From assembly GCA_019637335.1 (NCBI GenBank), contig JAHBVV010000001.1, positions 310,001 through 374,000 on the forward strand: a stretch of 64,000 nucleotides of DNA. The letters run 5' to 3'. The notes beneath the pieces were generated by a model, which had not been told where the DNA came from, did no database searches, and saw only the letters and a program-made list of their open reading frames with translations. This DNA is from Candidatus Hydrogenedentota bacterium. Its GTDB lineage: Bacteria > Hydrogenedentota > Hydrogenedentia > Hydrogenedentales > JAEUWI01. Position 1 is the stretch's first letter; each line of letters opens with the position of its first letter. Shown in pieces: positions 61,533-64,000 of the stretch. The position numbers and the translations under genes were made by a program.

Positions 61533-62946
61533 CCTGCGGGGGGCAATCGCATCTATACTGGATCGAGGTGGAGCAATGGCGGCTTCTGATGAATCGGGGC
61601 ATCGAATTAAAGAGCGTGAGCGTATTGGAGCGCCGGCATCTTTGCCGGCAGGGATGCCGGCGCTCCAACACGCGCCTCTTCACGGGTTCACGGTGGTTCG
61701 TATGGCGATTGGCTCGTTTGCAAGGTTTGGACGCGATTGCCCCGCTGACGCGCGGACGCGGCTGGCCCGGGTGCTCTTTCCCGCGTTCTGGAACGAGTTT
61801 CTCTTCCGGCTCAATTCCTGCCGCCGCAAGAGCCTCGATCCGGCGGCGGCGGGGTACTTCGTGGTCGCGGCGGGCGCGCGGGCCGGCCGCTCTCCCCTGC
61901 TGATCGCGCGGTACTACGCCGCGTCGCTGATCAACCTGCTGCTGCTGATTTGCCGGACGCAGAAGCGCCCCGAGGGAGACGGCCCGCTGTTTCTCTTCAC
62001 CAACCTGCGGCACGGGCGCTTCTTCCGGGACGGCGTGGCGCCCGTGCGCGCGGGCCTGTATAACCTGCGCTACCTGCGCTACCCCCACCTGCTCGCCTTC
62101 CTGAGCGCCCGCGAGATCGTCGGGGGGTTATGGCTCGCGCTGCGGACCTATCCCGCCGCACGGGACGAGGGCCGCGCGCGGTGCGCGGCGGAGGGCGTGG
62201 ACTGGACCGTCTTCCGGCGCCTGACGCTTTTCGGGCGCCTGCGCTACGCCGACGCCGTGCTCCACGCCCTCGCGCTGGACAAGCACGGCGGGGAGGTGTG
62301 GTGCCCGGGCCACTTCGATCTGTACGTGTCGGTCCTTTCCATTGCGCGCGAGCAGGGGGCCGTGCGCCGCTTTGTCGGCATGCAACACGGCCTCTTCGAG
62401 TATCCCCCGGCTCCACACGCCTTTGAGCGGCTCTTCACGGACGCCTACCACGTGCTCATTCCCGAGTCCCGCCCGTGGATCGAGGCCCATTTTCTTAAGA
62501 ACCCCGATTGCGAGGTCGTAATTGAGGCGCGCGAGGGCCATATCGCATTCCAGACGCTGGAGCGCGATCCCGGCGGGCGGGTGATCGCCTTTGCCGCGCA
62601 GGAGATCGCCCCCGCGGACGAGGCGCTGGTGGAGCGGCTGCTCGCGATCAAGGCGCGCGCGCCCATGCCGGTCGAGGTGCTGCTGTATTCGCACCCGCTT
62701 TACCCCTGCGAAAACACGGGCTGGGCCGAGCGCGGGCTCGTGAGCCACAGCCGGGAACGGCACGCCAACATCGATGTGTTGATCACCCGGTTTTCCACGC
62801 TGGGGCTGGATTACCACCGGATCGGCGTCCCGGTGCTGTTTGTGCCGTTCGGGGACGGGGTCTGCATTTTTGATCACCAGGATTTCACGGTGTGCGGCGA
62901 TCTGGACGCGATGGAGGCGGAACTGGCGCGGGTGCTGGGGTTGTAG
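61525..62946 (+). CDS. GT-B-like surface polysaccharide protein with a MITE read into its N-terminus
   Basis: The 473-residue reading starts at ATG 61525, 8 bases before the upstream gene ends. Its residues 6-73 are translated from MITE-2 copy D (61541-61743), which stays open in this frame. The conserved part begins near ADARTRLARVLFPAFWNEFL. Later motifs GFVGMQHGLFEYPP-like (RRFVGMQHGLFEYPPAPHAF), the region VEVLLYSHPLYPC and FSTLGLDYHRIGVPVLFVPF resemble the donor domain of capsule and polysialyltransferase-type GT-B proteins. No family is assigned. An alternative start is ATG 61702 inside the MITE. Confidence 0.7.
   Translation: MADLRGAIASILDRGGAMAASDESGHRIKERERIGAPASLPAGMPALQHAPLHGFTVVRMAIGSFARFGRDCPADARTRLARVLFPAFWNEFLFRLNSCRRKSLDPAAAGYFVVAAGARAGRSPLLIARYYAASLINLLLLICRTQKRPEGDGPLFLFTNLRHGRFFRDGVAPVRAGLYNLRYLRYPHLLAFLSAREIVGGLWLALRTYPAARDEGRARCAAEGVDWTVFRRLTLFGRLRYADAVLHALALDKHGGEVWCPGHFDLYVSVLSIAREQGAVRRFVGMQHGLFEYPPAPHAFERLFTDAYHVLIPESRPWIEAHFLKNPDCEVVIEAREGHIAFQTLERDPGGRVIAFAAQEIAPADEALVERLLAIKARAPMPVEVLLYSHPLYPCENTGWAERGLVSHSRERHANIDVLITRFSTLGLDYHRIGVPVLFVPFGDGVCIFDHQDFTVCGDLDAMEAELARVLGL
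61541..61743 (+). repeat. MITE-2 copy D (203 bp), inside a gene's 5' end
   Basis: Left end GGGCAATCGCATCTATACT and right end GGACGCGATTGCCC (to 61743) are more diverged than in other copies. The inner palindrome is perfect: TTGGAGCGCCGGCATC (61625) with GATGCCGGCGCTCCAA (to 61672). It lies across the junction of the GT4 gene and the following gene, and its frame is open for the latter. A target duplication is not clear; GCTGAC occurs on both sides but not adjacent on the left. Confidence 0.8.
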
Positions 62947-63243
62947 GGGTGGACAGAGTGGACAGAGTGGACAGGGTGGATTCGCCGCGGCGAATGGACG
63001 GGGTGGACCCGCCTTCGGCGGGCAGGCGTGCGGGCGGTGGGGGGCGGGGTATTTGCTGAAGTTTCATCGCCGCATTGATAATGCGGGCCGTTTTTAGGCA
63101 AGATCACGGTAATTTTTCTGACGCGGCCGGGCCACCCTTGCGTGTTCCGGATCCGGCCGGCCGCGATTCCAGCACTTTCTCATCGCGTACGGGCCTGTTG
63201 TGTGCATTGGGCGCGGATGGAATACCCACGGAGGAATACCGCT
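62947..63243. repeat. Short tandem repeat and gap before neuB
   Basis: A 10-base unit GTGGACAGAG is repeated with small changes in 62951-62978. A palindrome TTCGCCGCGGCGAA (62981-62994) and CCGCCTTCGGCGGG (63010) follow. No ORF is believed. The neuB start is preceded by GGAGGAA (63230-63236). Confidence 0.5.
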
Positions 63244-64000
63244 ATGCTTCATCCCGTTGTTGTCGCCGAGGCAGGCTGCAATCACTGCGGTAAGATGGAG
63301 ATTGCCGAGGAACTGATCAAGATGGCGGCGGTTTTCTGCCAGGCCGACTACATCAAGTTCCAGAAGCGTTGCCCATCGGAACTGCTCGATCCCGCGGCGT
63401 ACAACGCGCCGCACCCGAACCCCATGCACAGCTACGGCGAAACCTACGGCGCGCACCGCGAGTTTCTCGAACTCGATCTCGACCAGCACAAGCAGCTGGT
63501 GGCGTGGTGCGAGCAGTACGGGATCAAGTACTCCTGCTCGGTGTGGGACATTACGTCCGCCCGGGAGATCATCTCGTTGAACCCCGATTTCATCAAGATC
63601 CCCTCGGCGTCGAACACGCACCTGGAGATGATCCGGCTGCTGACCGATGAGTACGGCGGCCAGATCCACGTTTCCACGGGCATGACGACGCGCGCGGAAC
63701 TGGACACGCTCGTCGGGCTGCTCGACCAGGCTGGTCGCCTGAAGGACACGGTGATCTACAAGTGCACCTCGGGCTACCCGGTATCCTTTGACGAGTGCTA
63801 TCTCCTGGAAATCCTGGACTACGTGAAGGAATTCGGCGGGCGCGCCGGCGCGATTGGCTTCAGCGGCCACCACCTGGGCATCGCCATCGACAATGCGGCG
63901 CTGGCGCTGGGCGCCACCTGGTTCGAGCGGCACTTCACGCTGGACCGCACCTGGAAGGGCACCGATCACTCGGCCAGCCTCGAACCCGACGGCCTGCGCC
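63244..64000 (+). CDS. neuB: N-acetylneuraminate/nonulosonate synthase (NeuB family), 3' end outside window
   Basis: The 252 residues present show the NeuB TIM barrel: VVAEAGCNHCGKMEIAEELI at the N-terminus, YIKFQKR (PEP-binding lysines), the region SCSVWDITSAREII, HVSTGMTT, YKCTSGYPVSFDEC, IGFSGHHLGI and HFTLDRTWKGTDHSASLEP near the current end. NeuB condenses PEP with a C6 amino sugar (ManNAc or a bacillosamine-type precursor) to a C9 nonulosonic acid. The C-terminal SAF domain is beyond the window. ATG 63244 has GGAGGAA seven bases upstream. It implies the surface glycan carries sialic, legionaminic or related acid. Confidence 0.92.
   Translation, partial: MLHPVVVAEAGCNHCGKMEIAEELIKMAAVFCQADYIKFQKRCPSELLDPAAYNAPHPNPMHSYGETYGAHREFLELDLDQHKQLVAWCEQYGIKYSCSVWDITSAREIISLNPDFIKIPSASNTHLEMIRLLTDEYGGQIHVSTGMTTRAELDTLVGLLDQAGRLKDTVIYKCTSGYPVSFDECYLLEILDYVKEFGGRAGAIGFSGHHLGIAIDNAALALGATWFERHFTLDRTWKGTDHSASLEPDGLR

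Noticed and set aside
61528-61749. GCTGAC on both sides of MITE-2 copy D as a target duplication
   Set aside because: The left copy is separated from the MITE end by seven bases, so the match is probably coincidental.
62947-62980. Possible CRISPR-like array
   Set aside because: Ten-base contiguous units without spacers; a simple tandem repeat.

Overview
The window is GC-rich, densely coded chromosomal DNA from a bacterium with a large accessory repertoire. The mix of genes resembles Planctomycetota, Lentisphaerota or Candidatus Hydrogenedentota: Tat-exported Gfo/Idh/MocA oxidoreductases, a ceramidase-like protein, DUF4091 and GH20/GH67-like hydrolases, Ser/Thr kinases with WD40 or formylglycine-enzyme-like domains, and many palindromic interspersed repeats. 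This placement is inferred from gene content; there is no rRNA, and I found no tRNA.

Layout. 1-2355 is the 3' part of a hybrid sensor kinase. 2.7-31.9 kb holds mostly single genes for carbohydrate and envelope work (DUF4091 protein, two Gfo/Idh/MocA proteins, HAD phosphatase, polysaccharide deacetylase, aldo/keto reductase, ceramidase-like protein, M28 peptidase). Regulators and stress genes lie among them (WD40 kinase, Hsp20, Bax inhibitor-1-like protein, sigma factor with anti-sigma factor, DUF433 protein), as does a three-gene zinc-ribbon/membrane operon. 29.7-40.0 kb, minus strand, is a hydrolase block: a BNR sialidase-like protein followed by three related large secreted GH-like proteins, split by an IS4-like element. 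40.3-44.3 kb is a signalling trio: MshEN-cNMP protein, zinc-ribbon protein, and kinase fused to an FGE-like domain.

44.6-64.0 kb is an exopolysaccharide locus of Wzx/Wzy type. It encodes a WecA-like initiating phosphotransferase (divergent), a chain-length protein, a nucleotide-sugar dehydrogenase, a UDP-glucuronate-4-epimerase-like enzyme, a duplicated-domain lipoprotein, a MurA/MurB pair, a CysE-like acetyltransferase, a Wzx-like flippase, two glycosyltransferases, a Wzy/WaaL-like polymerase, a GT-B-like unknown and the start of NeuB. Together these suggest a surface glycan containing uronic acid and nonulosonic acid, possibly also a lactyl-ether sugar.

Mobile DNA is the most striking feature. 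One locus (4409-6716) holds three nested insertions that can be peeled apart exactly by length and target-site duplications. Four copies of a 203-228 bp MITE-like element (TIR GGGCAATCGCATTT) lie in intergenic regions and, once, inside the 5' end of a gene. An IS4-like element with an 11-bp duplication sits in another hairpin repeat. Two of the large gaps in the polysaccharide operon are filled by these repeats.
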